Assembly: GCF_001315015.1 (NCBI RefSeq)
Contig: NZ_CP012919.1
Span: 62,001 to 126,000 of the forward strand
DNA from: Azospirillum brasilense
GTDB taxonomy: Bacteria > Pseudomonadota > Alphaproteobacteria > Azospirillales > Azospirillaceae
DNA: 64,000 nt
Reading direction: 5' to 3'
Below the pieces are notes generated by a model, which made no database searches, had not been told where the DNA came from, and worked only from the letters and a program-made list of their open reading frames with translations. The first letter of the stretch is position 1; each line of letters starts with the position of its first letter. Shown piece after piece: positions 35,413 to 44,772 of this stretch. The position numbers and the translations under genes were made by a program.

Positions 35413-36318
35413 ATGCCGACCCTGCCCAATGACCTCCGTCTGCTCGAAGCGGAATCCATCGCCATCCTGCGCGAGACCGCGGCGTCCTTCACCAAGCCGG
35501 TTCTGCTCTACTCCATCGGCAAGGACAGCGGCGTTCTGCTGCATCTGGCGCGCAAGGCCTTCCACCCCTCGCCCGTGCCCTTCCCTCTGCTGCATGTGGA
35601 CACCGGCTGGAAGTTCCGGGAGATGATCGCCTTCCGCGACGCGACGGTGCGACGTTTGGGGTTGACGCTGATCGTTCATAGGAACGAGGAGGGGCACGCC
35701 CGAGGCATCGACCCGATCCGTTCCGGCTCCGCTCTCCACACCCGCGTCATGAAGACGGAGGCGCTGCGCCAAGCGCTCGACCGTCATGGTTTCGACGCGG
35801 CCATCGGCGGCGCGCGGAGGGACGAGGAGAAGAGCCGCGCCAAGGAGCGCGTCTTCTCCATCCGAAACGCCGCCCACGCCTGGGACCCGCGGGACCAGCG
35901 CCCCGAGCTGTGGCGCCTGTGGAACCCGCGCATCCAGCCGGGGGAGTCCGTCCGCGTCTTCCCGCTGTCCAACTGGACCGAACTGGACGTCTGGCGCTAT
36001 GTGGCCGCGCAATCCATCCCCGTGGTGCCGCTCTATTTCGCGGCGGAACGCCCGGTGGTCCACCGCTCCGGCGCGCTCATCATGGTGGACGACGGACGGC
36101 TGCCGCTGAACCCCGGCGAGACGCCGGAGATGCGCCGGGTGCGTTTCCGAACGCTCGGCTGCTACCCGCTGAGCGGGGCCATCGACTCCGATGCCGCGAC
36201 CGTGGAGGACATCATCGTGGAGATGCGGGCCTCGAGGACCTCCGAGCGGCAGGGCCGCCTGATCGACGGGGACGAGCCGGCTTCCATGGAGCGCAAGAAG
36301 CGGGAAGGCTATTTCTGA
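35413..36318 (+). CDS. cysD: Sulfate adenylyltransferase subunit 2
   Basis: This 301-aa ATP-PPase-fold subunit makes adenosine 5'-phosphosulfate from sulfate and ATP together with CysN. The PP-loop reads S-I-G-K-D-S-G at about residues 33-39, and H-V-D-T-G-W-K-F-R-E-M follows, as in CysD/NodP. The last nucleotide of its stop overlaps the start of cysNC, giving coupled translation. The frame is open far upstream, but ATG 35413 gives the normal length. In Azospirillum and rhizobia such copies (nodPQ) supply activated sulfate for surface or signal glycans. Confidence 0.94.
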   Translation: MPTLPNDLRLLEAESIAILRETAASFTKPVLLYSIGKDSGVLLHLARKAFHPSPVPFPLLHVDTGWKFREMIAFRDATVRRLGLTLIVHRNEEGHARGIDPIRSGSALHTRVMKTEALRQALDRHGFDAAIGGARRDEEKSRAKERVFSIRNAAHAWDPRDQRPELWRLWNPRIQPGESVRVFPLSNWTELDVWRYVAAQSIPVVPLYFAAERPVVHRSGALIMVDDGRLPLNPGETPEMRRVRFRTLGCYPLSGAIDSDAATVEDIIVEMRASRTSERQGRLIDGDEPASMERKKREGYF

Positions 36319-38180
36319 TGGAAACGGGCACCGGGCGCGGCCTGCTGCGCTTTCTCACCTGCGGGTCGGTGGACGACGGCAAGTCCACGTTGATCGGGCG
36401 ACTGCTGCACGACGCCGGGCTGATCTCGGACGACCAGCTGGAACAGGCGCGGCGTGACAGCCGGGGCCGGGCGGAGGAAGACGGCGGGATCGATTTTTCC
36501 CTGCTGGTGGATGGGCTGGAAGCCGAGCGCGAGCAGAGCATCACCATCGACGTGGCTTACCGTTACTTCGCCACCGACCGCCGCAGCTTCATCGTCGCCG
36601 ACGCGCCGGGGCATGAACAGTACACCCGGAACATGGCGACCGCCGCGTCGGGCGCTTCGCTCGCCGTGCTGCTTGTGGACGCGCGCAAGGGACTGCTGAC
36701 CCAGACGCGGCGGCACGCCATCGTCGCCTCCCTGATGGGCATTCGTCACGTCGTGCTGGCCGTCAACAAGATGGATCTGGTGGAGGATGGCGAGACCGTG
36801 TTCGCCGCGATCCGGCAGGCGTTCACCGTCTTCTCCGCACCGCTGGGGTTCCGGTCGGTGACGGCGATTCCCCTGTCGGCGCGGCACGGCGACAACGTGG
36901 TGCACCGGTCCGCGGCCATGCCCTGGCACCACGGCCCCACTCTCCTGGGGCATCTGGAGACCGCTGCCGCGGAGGACGACCCCACCGAGGATGGGCCGCT
37001 GCGCTTCCTGGTGGAGTGGGTGAACCGCCCGAACCTGGATTTCCGCGGCCTGTCGGGAACGCTCCTGTCGGGAAGCCTGGAAACGGGCGGTGCCGTGACG
37101 GTGTGGCCATCGGGCCGGTCCGCCCGGATCGCCCGGATCGTGACCTTCGACGGCGACGTGACGCAGGCGCGGGCCGGCGACGCCGTGACCGTGACCCTGG
37201 ACGCGGCGGTGGACGCGGGGCGCGGCGACCTGCTGAGCGGGCCGGACGGCGCGCCGGAGGTGGCCGATCAATTCGCCGCGCATCTTCTGTGGATGGCGGA
37301 GGAACCGCTGATCCCCGGCCGCTCCTACCTGCTGCGTGCGGGCGCGCGCTGGGTTCCGGCAACCGTCACCGCGCTTCGCCATGCGGTGAACGTGGAAACG
37401 CTGGAGCATGGCGCCGCCTCGGTGCTGGGACTGAACGCGGTCGGGCTGTGCAACCTGTCGACCGCGGCGCCGCTCGCCTTCGATCCTTACGAGGCCAGCC
37501 GCCACACCGGCTCCTTCATCCTGGTGGACCGCTTTTCCAACCGCACCGTCGGCGCCGGGATGATCCGGCACCCCCTAAGGCGCGCCGCCAACCTGCACCG
37601 CCAGGAGCTTGCGGTGTCCACAGTGGAGCGCGCGGCGCTCAAGCGGCAGCGCCCGGCGGTCCTGTGGTTCACGGGCCTGTCGGGATCCGGCAAGTCCACC
37701 ATCGCCAACCGGGTGGAGCGGCGGCTGCACACACTCGGCCATCACACGATGATGCTGGACGGCGACAACGTCCGGCTGGGGCTGAACCGCGACCTCGGCT
37801 TCACCGACGCCGACCGGGTGGAGAACATCCGGCGCGTCGGCGAGGTGGCGAAGCTGATGACAGAGGCCGGGCTGATCGTGCTGTGCGCCTTCATCGCCCC
37901 TTTCCGGGCCGAACGGGAGGCGGTGCGTGCCCTTCTGCCGGACGGCGCCTTCCTGGAGGTCTTCGTGGATACTCCGCTGGACGAGTGCATGCGGCGCGAC
38001 CCCAAGGGGCTGTACGCCAAGGCGCGGGCCGGAACCCTGCGCAACTTCACGGGGGTGGATTCCCCCTACGAGGCGCCGGACGCACCGGAACTGCGGCTGG
38101 ACACGACGGCGGAGGATGCCGACGCGCTTGCCGAGCGGGTGGTGGAGCTTCTGCACCGGAAGGGCATCGCCGAGGCCTGA
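36318..38180 (+). CDS. cysNC: Bifunctional sulfate adenylyltransferase subunit 1 / APS kinase
   Basis: This 620-aa fusion has a GTPase domain with G1 G-S-V-D-D-G-K-S-T (about 15-23), G3 D-A-P-G-H-E-Q-Y and G4 N-K-M-D, followed by EF-Tu-like beta domains. The APS kinase domain starts near residue 445 with W-F-T-G-L-S-G-S-G-K-S-T, then D-G-D-N-V-R-L-G-L-N. The GTPase drives CysD, and the kinase phosphorylates APS to PAPS, the donor for sulfotransferases such as the candidate at 15061. This NodQ-like fused form is common in rhizobia and Azospirillum. ATG 36318 overlaps the cysD stop. Confidence 0.94.
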   Translation: METGTGRGLLRFLTCGSVDDGKSTLIGRLLHDAGLISDDQLEQARRDSRGRAEEDGGIDFSLLVDGLEAEREQSITIDVAYRYFATDRRSFIVADAPGHEQYTRNMATAASGASLAVLLVDARKGLLTQTRRHAIVASLMGIRHVVLAVNKMDLVEDGETVFAAIRQAFTVFSAPLGFRSVTAIPLSARHGDNVVHRSAAMPWHHGPTLLGHLETAAAEDDPTEDGPLRFLVEWVNRPNLDFRGLSGTLLSGSLETGGAVTVWPSGRSARIARIVTFDGDVTQARAGDAVTVTLDAAVDAGRGDLLSGPDGAPEVADQFAAHLLWMAEEPLIPGRSYLLRAGARWVPATVTALRHAVNVETLEHGAASVLGLNAVGLCNLSTAAPLAFDPYEASRHTGSFILVDRFSNRTVGAGMIRHPLRRAANLHRQELAVSTVERAALKRQRPAVLWFTGLSGSGKSTIANRVERRLHTLGHHTMMLDGDNVRLGLNRDLGFTDADRVENIRRVGEVAKLMTEAGLIVLCAFIAPFRAEREAVRALLPDGAFLEVFVDTPLDECMRRDPKGLYAKARAGTLRNFTGVDSPYEAPDAPELRLDTTAEDADALAERVVELLHRKGIAEA

Positions 38181-38333
38181 TACGGCGCCGCATGGCGGGG
38201 TCGGCGCGGCATAATCGCTTGCCAAAGCTGCGGACTTGCGGCCATGTGCAGGAGCATTTTCCATCCGGGCGACGGTGGGGACGTGACGCCCGGCCGGCCG
38301 AACCGCTCCAAAAACTCTCTCCAGAGACACTCC

Positions 38334-39293
<960 letters not shown>

Positions 39294-39325
39294 CGCAGGC
39301 CGCAAACCGCGCAAAGCGGGCCGGG

Positions 39326-39365
39326 AAAGGGGGAGCGTGCCCGATGGCGCGCTCCCCCTTTTTCT
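39326..39365 (+). terminator. Rho-independent terminator
   Basis: A 12-bp stem (39326-39337 with 39350-39361) is followed by a T-rich run. It insulates the plus-strand sulfation/UXS genes from the replication origin. Confidence 0.88.
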
Positions 39366-39410
39366 TGTCCCGGACACCGCCATGCCGCCCTCCGCGGACC
39401 GGTGCGGATT

Positions 39411-39723
39411 TGGAGTCTTGTCGCGCCCCCCGCTCCCGACTCACCCCTGTCGACGCGGCCCTCAGGAGCATGACCGCCCCTCCCGGCCTCCAAATCGCCG
39501 AGTCGCAAGCCGAATCGATCTCGAAAGCGATTCGGAAACGTAGAACTGGAGTTTTGTCGCGTCGATCCAAGCTTCCACAGGACGAACGAGTTATCCCCTG
39601 GAATGTTGTCGCGGGATTCCTGGACTCTTGTCGCGCGACTCGCGATTCTCTACTGGAGTCTTGTCGCTCAAACTAATAGGTGAATCTAGTAACCTTACTA
39701 ATAGTCTGCGCGACAAGATTCCA
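39411..39723 (+). repeat. Replication origin: upstream iterons and AT-rich segment
   Basis: Five direct copies of a 15-bp iteron with consensus TGGAnTnTTGTCGCG lie at 39411-39425, 39547-39561, 39599-39613, 39621-39635 and 39654-39668. A sixth, in inverted orientation, is at 39709-39723. Between the fifth and sixth lies a short AT-rich stretch (39669-39708) containing ACTAATAG twice, a plausible unwinding site or repA promoter. The placement before repA is typical of iteron-controlled plasmids. The inverted copy would sit on the repA promoter and suggests autoregulation. Confidence 0.85.
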
Positions 39724-39799
39724 AATTGCGGGTGTCAACCTGCCGTGTTATGGATCGGACCATAAGTGGACCCGGAACAAACGGCGAGAACAGCGTGCT

Positions 39800-40738
39800 A
39801 TGGGCCAGTTGCATCGCCTGATCAGCCAAGTGGGCCGTGAACAGGCCAAAGCACTCCAGACCGACCCTGATCAGCGGTCGCTGGTCGACATCGCCGCGGC
39901 GGTACTGGAAGAAGAACGCCAGGACCTTGGCATTACCTATTCAGGCTTTGCCTTGACCGCGCTTCCGCATCGACGCCTTCCCGACGACCAGCCATGGGAG
40001 AGGCGCGGGCACCGGATTCGCTTGCTGATCGAGCCGGGCCGACTGCCTGTTCGTGGCGGCGGCTTCAAACTCTACGGCGTCCCCTATGGCAGTCGGGCGC
40101 GCATGATCCTGCTTTACCTGCAGACCAGGGCTCTTCAGACCGACAGCCGGGAAGTCGAGCTGGGCCGCAGCATGCACGACTGGCTCGACCGTATGGGACT
40201 TTCGGTTGGCGGCCAGACCTACCGGGACATCCGGGAACAGGCGTCGCGCATCGCGGCCTGCAACCTGACCTTCGCCTGGGAAGACGCCAACAGCCTGGGA
40301 TTCGAAAAGGACTCGATCGTCAAGGGCGGCATTCACTTCTCGTCAGAACACAATTCCCCGCAAGGCACGCTGTGGGAAGACCGGGTCTTGCTTTCCGAGG
40401 CATTCTTCCGCGAACTCAAGGCTCATCCGGTTCCAATCTGGGAACCGGCGTTGCGCCACATCCAGAACAACAGCACCAGCATCGACATCTACATCTGGCT
40501 GGCCTACCGGCTGCACAGTCTGACCAAGTCCACGACCATCACTTGGCCGGCGGTGTTCGAACAGTTCGGTGCCGGCTATTCGCGTCTGCGCGATTTCCGC
40601 AAACGTTTCATCGAAGCCCTTCAGCTTGCGATTGCCGTCTACCCGGAGGCACGGGTCGACGTGGAGGATCACGGGTTGCTCCTGCACCCCTCTCCTCCCC
40701 CGATTCCGGAACGGAAGATGACCCAGCTCATGCGCTGA
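39800..40738 (+). CDS. repA: Plasmid replication initiator RepA
   Basis: This 312-aa protein resembles the RepA initiators of alphaproteobacterial plasmids (RepA_C, PF04796-like). It includes G-F-A-L-T-A-L-P-H-R-R-L-P-D-D, S-R-A-R-M-I-L-L-Y-L-Q-T-R-A and I-W-L-A-Y-R-L-H-S-L, a winged-helix-like arrangement. It would bind the flanking iterons and recruit the host replisome. An in-frame start at 39680 would overlap the inverted iteron; ATG 39800 begins at the first conserved segment. The ribosome site is weak. Genes repB and repC are absent, so this is not a repABC replicon. Confidence 0.85.
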   Translation: MGQLHRLISQVGREQAKALQTDPDQRSLVDIAAAVLEEERQDLGITYSGFALTALPHRRLPDDQPWERRGHRIRLLIEPGRLPVRGGGFKLYGVPYGSRARMILLYLQTRALQTDSREVELGRSMHDWLDRMGLSVGGQTYRDIREQASRIAACNLTFAWEDANSLGFEKDSIVKGGIHFSSEHNSPQGTLWEDRVLLSEAFFRELKAHPVPIWEPALRHIQNNSTSIDIYIWLAYRLHSLTKSTTITWPAVFEQFGAGYSRLRDFRKRFIEALQLAIAVYPEARVDVEDHGLLLHPSPPPIPERKMTQLMR

Positions 40739-40766
40739 TCCGGGTTTTCGGCCGCGTTCGGACAAA

Positions 40767-40816
40767 CGCGACAAGACTCCAAACGGCGGCCCGAAACGCC
40801 TCGCGACAACACTCCA
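40767..40816 (-). repeat. Downstream inverted iterons
   Basis: Two further iteron copies, in inverted orientation, lie at 40767-40781 and 40802-40816, between the repA stop and the gmhB-like start. They match the upstream consensus and could serve handcuffing or incompatibility functions. Confidence 0.8.
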
Positions 40817-40843
40817 GCCCGCCACACCCGATCAGGGGACTCC

Positions 40844-41386
40844 ATGCCCTACAAGGCCCTGCTGCTGGACCGTGACGGGATCGTGAACGTCGACCGCGGC
40901 TATGTCGGCGACATCGGTCGTTTCACGTTCCTGGACGGCGTCTTCACGCTGGCGCGGCACGCGGTGGACCGTGGTTTCCGGGTCGTCGTCGTCACCAACC
41001 AGTCGGGCATCGCGCGCGGCTACTTCACCGAAGCGGCGTTCCTGGAACTGAGCGACTGGATGCGGGGCATGTTCCTGGACCAGGGCGTGGAGTTGGCCGG
41101 CATCTTCCATTGCCCCTATCACCGCAGTGGTGTGGTCGAACGCTACGCACGCGACAGTTTCTGGCGCAAACCCAACCCCGGCATGATCCTGGACGCTGCG
41201 CGTCGGCTTAACCTGTCACTATCCCGGTCGGTCTTTCTGGGCGACCAGCCGACGGACATGGAAGCGGCCAGGGCGGCCGGCGTGGAGCGGCGCGTCCTGC
41301 TGTGCTCAGAAGACGATCCGATCCGACAGGAAGCGGCAACATCCACGATCCGCCGTCACACGGACCTGATCGCTTCCCTTCTCTGA
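40844..41386 (+). CDS. gmhB: HAD-IIIA phosphatase, GmhB-like
   Basis: This 180-aa HAD-superfamily enzyme has the nucleophile motif D-R-D-G at residues 9-12, V-V-T-N-Q-S-G as motif II, and K-P-N-P-G-M with G-D-Q-P-T-D as motifs III/IV, matching heptose-bisphosphate phosphatases and histidinol-phosphatase relatives. The zinc loop is incomplete: C-P-Y-H is kept, but the usual following C-x-C is replaced (D-S-F region). Its preference for heptose bisphosphate is therefore uncertain. It starts 28 bp after the last iteron and may be transcribed with repA. Confidence 0.75.
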   Translation: MPYKALLLDRDGIVNVDRGYVGDIGRFTFLDGVFTLARHAVDRGFRVVVVTNQSGIARGYFTEAAFLELSDWMRGMFLDQGVELAGIFHCPYHRSGVVERYARDSFWRKPNPGMILDAARRLNLSLSRSVFLGDQPTDMEAARAAGVERRVLLCSEDDPIRQEAATSTIRRHTDLIASLL

Positions 41387-41436
41387 TCTCCCGAACAGAA
41401 GTCCGTTGAGCCGGGTCACACCGGAGCAGCGCGGAT

Positions 41437-42624
41437 TCATTGCGCGTCGGGGTTTCCGAAAGCGAGGCCGGTGATGGCGGTTGCCCAGACGTCCCGTTCT
41501 CGCAGATAGGCCGCTGTCGTTTCCGATTTCGAATGCCGCAGGTGTTTCATCACCTTGTGAAGGTCGGCCCCGGCATTCCCCGCCTCGGTCGCGAAACCGG
41601 CACGCAGCGAGTGGCCCGAAAAGCTGCGGCCACGCAGCGCGGCCTGCCGTGAGGCCTCCGGGTCGGCTTTGCACACCAGACCGGCGACGATGTCCGGCAC
41701 GCTGCGGTCGGTCAGGCGCTGACCGGACGGCATGCCATTGCGGCGGAGCGACACGAACAGCGGGGCATGGTGGTCCACGTCGTCGCGCAACTGCCGCCAA
41801 TCACCAAGAGCCTTCAAGACATCGAGCTCGGGATCAGCCGCGCGCTCGATGCCTACAAGAGCGCCTTCACCCCGCTGGTCGCCCTTGGCCCGGCAGATGG
41901 TTAGCAGCAGGCCACGCGGGCTTTCCTGGCAGTCGCCGAAGTCGAGGGCGACGAGTTCGGAGCGGCGCAGCGCGGCGCCCCAACCGATCAGCAGCAACAA
42001 CCGGTCGCGGGCGCCACGGGCGCCGCCCTCGGCCGGACCTTCGCGGGTCGCCGCGATCATCGCCTTGAGCAGGCCGCGCTTGATCGGTTCGGCCTTGCGT
42101 TCTTCCTCGCCGGCGCGACCGCGCAGGATGCCGTCGAACACCAGGGCGATGCTGGGGTGGTCCTTGGGCAGGTGCAGCCCAGCCCAGCGGTGGGCCATGG
42201 CGATGGCGTCGAGCGCCACGCGGATGGACTTGCGGGCGAGCGGCTTCGGCATGATGGCCGTGCCGTCCGGCCGGCGCACCGGCTGGGGGTCGGCGAGCGC
42301 GGTCAGGTGCATGCCGATGAGACCAGGGTCGCCGCTGAGCGGGGCCACGTTCATGACATGGGTGCACCAGACGGTATAGCGCTCCCAGGCGACGCGGTAG
42401 GCGCGGCGGGTGTTGTCGGCCAAGGACTGGGCGGCGAAGACGTGGGCACGGGCTATCAGCCGTTCCGCTTCGGCGCGATCCGCTCCCTGGGGCACCCGGA
42501 GGTCGCCGAACAGGCCAGTCGGAAAAACCAGCGTGCCGTCGGCTTCGACACGCCAACGGGCGGATTCTTCGGCCGATGGCGAGGCGGCCGATGGCAAGGC
42601 GGTTGGCGGCAGAACGGTCGGCAT
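41437..42624 (-). CDS. Tyrosine recombinase (phage integrase family)
   Basis: This 395-aa protein has the catalytic residues of tyrosine recombinases: the first Arg in G-A-A-L-R-R-S-E-L, H-S-L-R as the H-x-x-R box, H-S-K-S-E-T-T in the second-His region, and a tyrosine in A-A-Y-L-R. The N-terminal SAM-like core-binding domain begins around residue 45 with A-Q-S-L-A-D-N-T-R-R-A-Y. It sits 50 bp from the gmhB-like stop and close to the origin, consistent with multimer resolution or maintenance of an integrated element. No attachment site could be identified. Confidence 0.85.
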   Translation of the reverse strand: MPTVLPPTALPSAASPSAEESARWRVEADGTLVFPTGLFGDLRVPQGADRAEAERLIARAHVFAAQSLADNTRRAYRVAWERYTVWCTHVMNVAPLSGDPGLIGMHLTALADPQPVRRPDGTAIMPKPLARKSIRVALDAIAMAHRWAGLHLPKDHPSIALVFDGILRGRAGEEERKAEPIKRGLLKAMIAATREGPAEGGARGARDRLLLLIGWGAALRRSELVALDFGDCQESPRGLLLTICRAKGDQRGEGALVGIERAADPELDVLKALGDWRQLRDDVDHHAPLFVSLRRNGMPSGQRLTDRSVPDIVAGLVCKADPEASRQAALRGRSFSGHSLRAGFATEAGNAGADLHKVMKHLRHSKSETTAAYLRERDVWATAITGLAFGNPDAQ

Positions 42625-42929
42625 GAAAGCTCGTCAGCGAAGGAGACCATGGCGCGTAACGTGCCGGGAGACAGGTTAAGGTCCCATAAATGAGTGCCGA
42701 TGGTTCATTTCCGCCGGTTTTGTTCCCATAGTGTCCCTTATCGGAATCATGCTATCGGAAATTAAATCTATTTGTTGAAGCTGGAGCAGGGGTTCGAAAC
42801 AGCTGTCCGGGCAACCCTATTTTAAAAGACTAAATGTTGAATGACACATTCCAACCCCTTACTCCACCGGCTATCCTGAAGCGGAACCAACGTCGACCCA
42901 CGAGGCTCTGGTCGTATGGAAAGCTGACG
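42625..42929. other. Intergenic region with short repeats next to the recombinase
   Basis: This 305-bp divergent region contains two TATCGGAA copies 17 bp apart at 42729 and 42746 and two TCCCATA copies near 42683 and 42725. They could be regulator or recombinase arm sites. No gene is seen. Confidence 0.4.
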
Positions 42930-44276
42930 ATGACGGAGTCCTTCTCGACACCTCCACGGCGATCTTTGGATAGCCCTGCTGCTGGCGGTAGCGGCCACCG
43001 CTGGATCGATGACATCGACGCTCTGCTTGCGGGCGGCGAGGATGAGTCAGATGACCGCCGGCCGGCCGCCGCGCGAGCTGGCTTCACCGGACACTTCGAC
43101 GGCGCCATCCTGATGGCCGCCTGCGCCGCCACCGCCGCCATCACCCGGCTCGACGAGCGGCTGGCGGCCGCGTCGCCGTACCTTCGCCGGGGCTGGCAGG
43201 AACGCTGGTTGCTGCGCTCCACCATCGCCTCGATGGCACTCGACGGACGCGGCCTCGACGAGGACGACCTGCGGCTCGACAGCATTGGCGCGTTGCCCCG
43301 CGCCGCCGACGCGGACCTGCGGGTGGCGCGGGAAATCCTGAGCCTCAGCCGCCACGCGGCGCGACGAACCGCCACAAAAAATTTGTTCGCAGCGCCTCGC
43401 CTGATGGCGCTGCTTCGTCCGCCTGCCACGGTGATCGAGCGCCGCCTGCGGAACCGCCGCGCCCAGGTCGATGCCGCCATCGAGGCCGGTGCCGATGAAC
43501 GCTTCCTGGAGATCATCGGACAACCGGTCGACCGCGTGGTGGCGCGCCGGGGCTTGGAGGACGCACTGGACCCCAACGCCTTGGACAGCCTCGCGACGAT
43601 GCCGCCGGTCCTTGGTGCCGTGATGCTCCTCGCCCGCTGGCACGCTACCGCTGCCCCATCCCTGGGGGCGGCCCCTGGTCGCATCCTCGCCGACCACTGG
43701 CTGCGCCATGCCGGGCTGACGCGCGCCGCCATCGGCGGCATCGCCGTGGGCTTCGGGCGCGGGGCGCGGCAAGACTACGAACCCTGTCGCATGGACACCT
43801 GGGCTGCCGCCGGCCTCGCCGCCGTTCGGCGTTCCGCCGAGGCCGGGTTGGCGTTGTTGAACAGCCTGGAAAGCGCCGAACGCGCCATCCTGGAGCGCGA
43901 CGCCTGCGCGATCAAACGAGCTCTGGAGAGCGGCGAACGCACCCGCGCAAGCCGCCGGGATCGTGTCTTCGAGGGCCTCTTGCACGTTCTCGTGGAACGT
44001 CCGGCAGCGAGCCTCCCGCAGATCCAGGCGGCGATGGACACCACCCGCCCGCGCTATCAACGACGCACGCAGGGTGGGATAGCGGATATGGCGGCCGTTC
44101 CCGCTCCATCAATCGAAAATCCCGAGTCTCCTCCGTTGTCCCGCAAGCGCGCGGGTGAAGAGGTGGTGCGCCGGCATATCTCCACCTTGGAAAGGCGGGG
44201 GCACGTCGTTCAGATGCGCCACCGTGAGGATGGGAAGCGGGCGGTCATGCGGATCTACCGTTTGGTAGGCTGCTGA
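42930..44276 (+). CDS. Winged-helix protein with helical N-terminal domain (DUF1612-like)
   Basis: This 448-aa protein weakly resembles the rhizobial DUF1612/HTH proteins. A helical region contains G-W-Q-E-R-W-L-L-R-S-T-I-A-S-M-A-L-D-G and later A-R-E-I-L-S-L-S-R-H-A-A-R. The C-terminus (E-V-V-R-R-H-I-S-T-L-E-R-R-G-H-V) reads as a winged helix of the MarR/ArsR type, so a DNA-binding role is likely. I chose ATG 42930, preceded by GGAAAG at 6 bp; an ATG at 42834 adds 32 residues. It is divergent from the tyrosine recombinase, suggesting a joint plasmid-maintenance role. The specific function is unknown. Confidence 0.55.
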   Translation: MTESFSTPPRRSLDSPAAGGSGHRWIDDIDALLAGGEDESDDRRPAAARAGFTGHFDGAILMAACAATAAITRLDERLAAASPYLRRGWQERWLLRSTIASMALDGRGLDEDDLRLDSIGALPRAADADLRVAREILSLSRHAARRTATKNLFAAPRLMALLRPPATVIERRLRNRRAQVDAAIEAGADERFLEIIGQPVDRVVARRGLEDALDPNALDSLATMPPVLGAVMLLARWHATAAPSLGAAPGRILADHWLRHAGLTRAAIGGIAVGFGRGARQDYEPCRMDTWAAAGLAAVRRSAEAGLALLNSLESAERAILERDACAIKRALESGERTRASRRDRVFEGLLHVLVERPAASLPQIQAAMDTTRPRYQRRTQGGIADMAAVPAPSIENPESPPLSRKRAGEEVVRRHISTLERRGHVVQMRHREDGKRAVMRIYRLVGC

Positions 44277-44772
44277 TCGGTCGGCGGCCTTTTGAAGCGG
44301 TTGCTTGTGCCGCGACAGCCACCTCCGGGGGTGCGGACGGAGAAGCCCAGGCTCGCCAGTTTGCGCATGTGGCACCGCCTGATGAGCATCCGCACATGCC
44401 TGTCCATGTTGCCGAGGTGATCGGCTCTCCATCCGGGGAGGCCGCGCATCCGTGTCAACGCCGTCCGTAGGGCCACCTCCCAGAATGCGCCGTGGCGCTA
44501 TCGATTGCGTCTTTCCCTTCCCTCAAAGAGGTTCGGGCGCATCCAAAGGATTTAAGTTCAGATAAAGTCATTCATCTGAAGAATTCCTCCAGTTGGAATG
44601 CTTGTTGATGGATTTGTCGTTTTCTATGAGGAGTAGGAGTTATTACTTATTAGGTTCTTGCGGGAATATACCCTGGAAATTCATGTCATAGGAAGTCGCA
44701 CGCTTTGCCATATACGCGGGCGGGGCGCCCGGTCATCCCAACGATCACAACAAAATTTACGGAGAGTTTCCC
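44277..44772. other. Upstream region of the first DUF4347-RTX gene
   Basis: There are 496 bp with no convincing gene. The last 150 bp are AT-rich and related to the region before the second DUF4347-RTX gene (compare TTATTACTTATTAGG at 44640 with TTATTTCTTATTGGG at 47912). It should carry the promoter. Confidence 0.5.

Noticed and set aside
42789..42828. GGGTTCGAA block resembling a tRNA T arm near the recombinase (possible att site)
   Set aside because: No acceptor or anticodon arm can be formed and no second copy was found.
44255..44476. 73-codon minus-strand frame, Arg-rich
   Set aside because: It overlaps the 3' end of the winged-helix gene, lacks a ribosome site and matches nothing I know.
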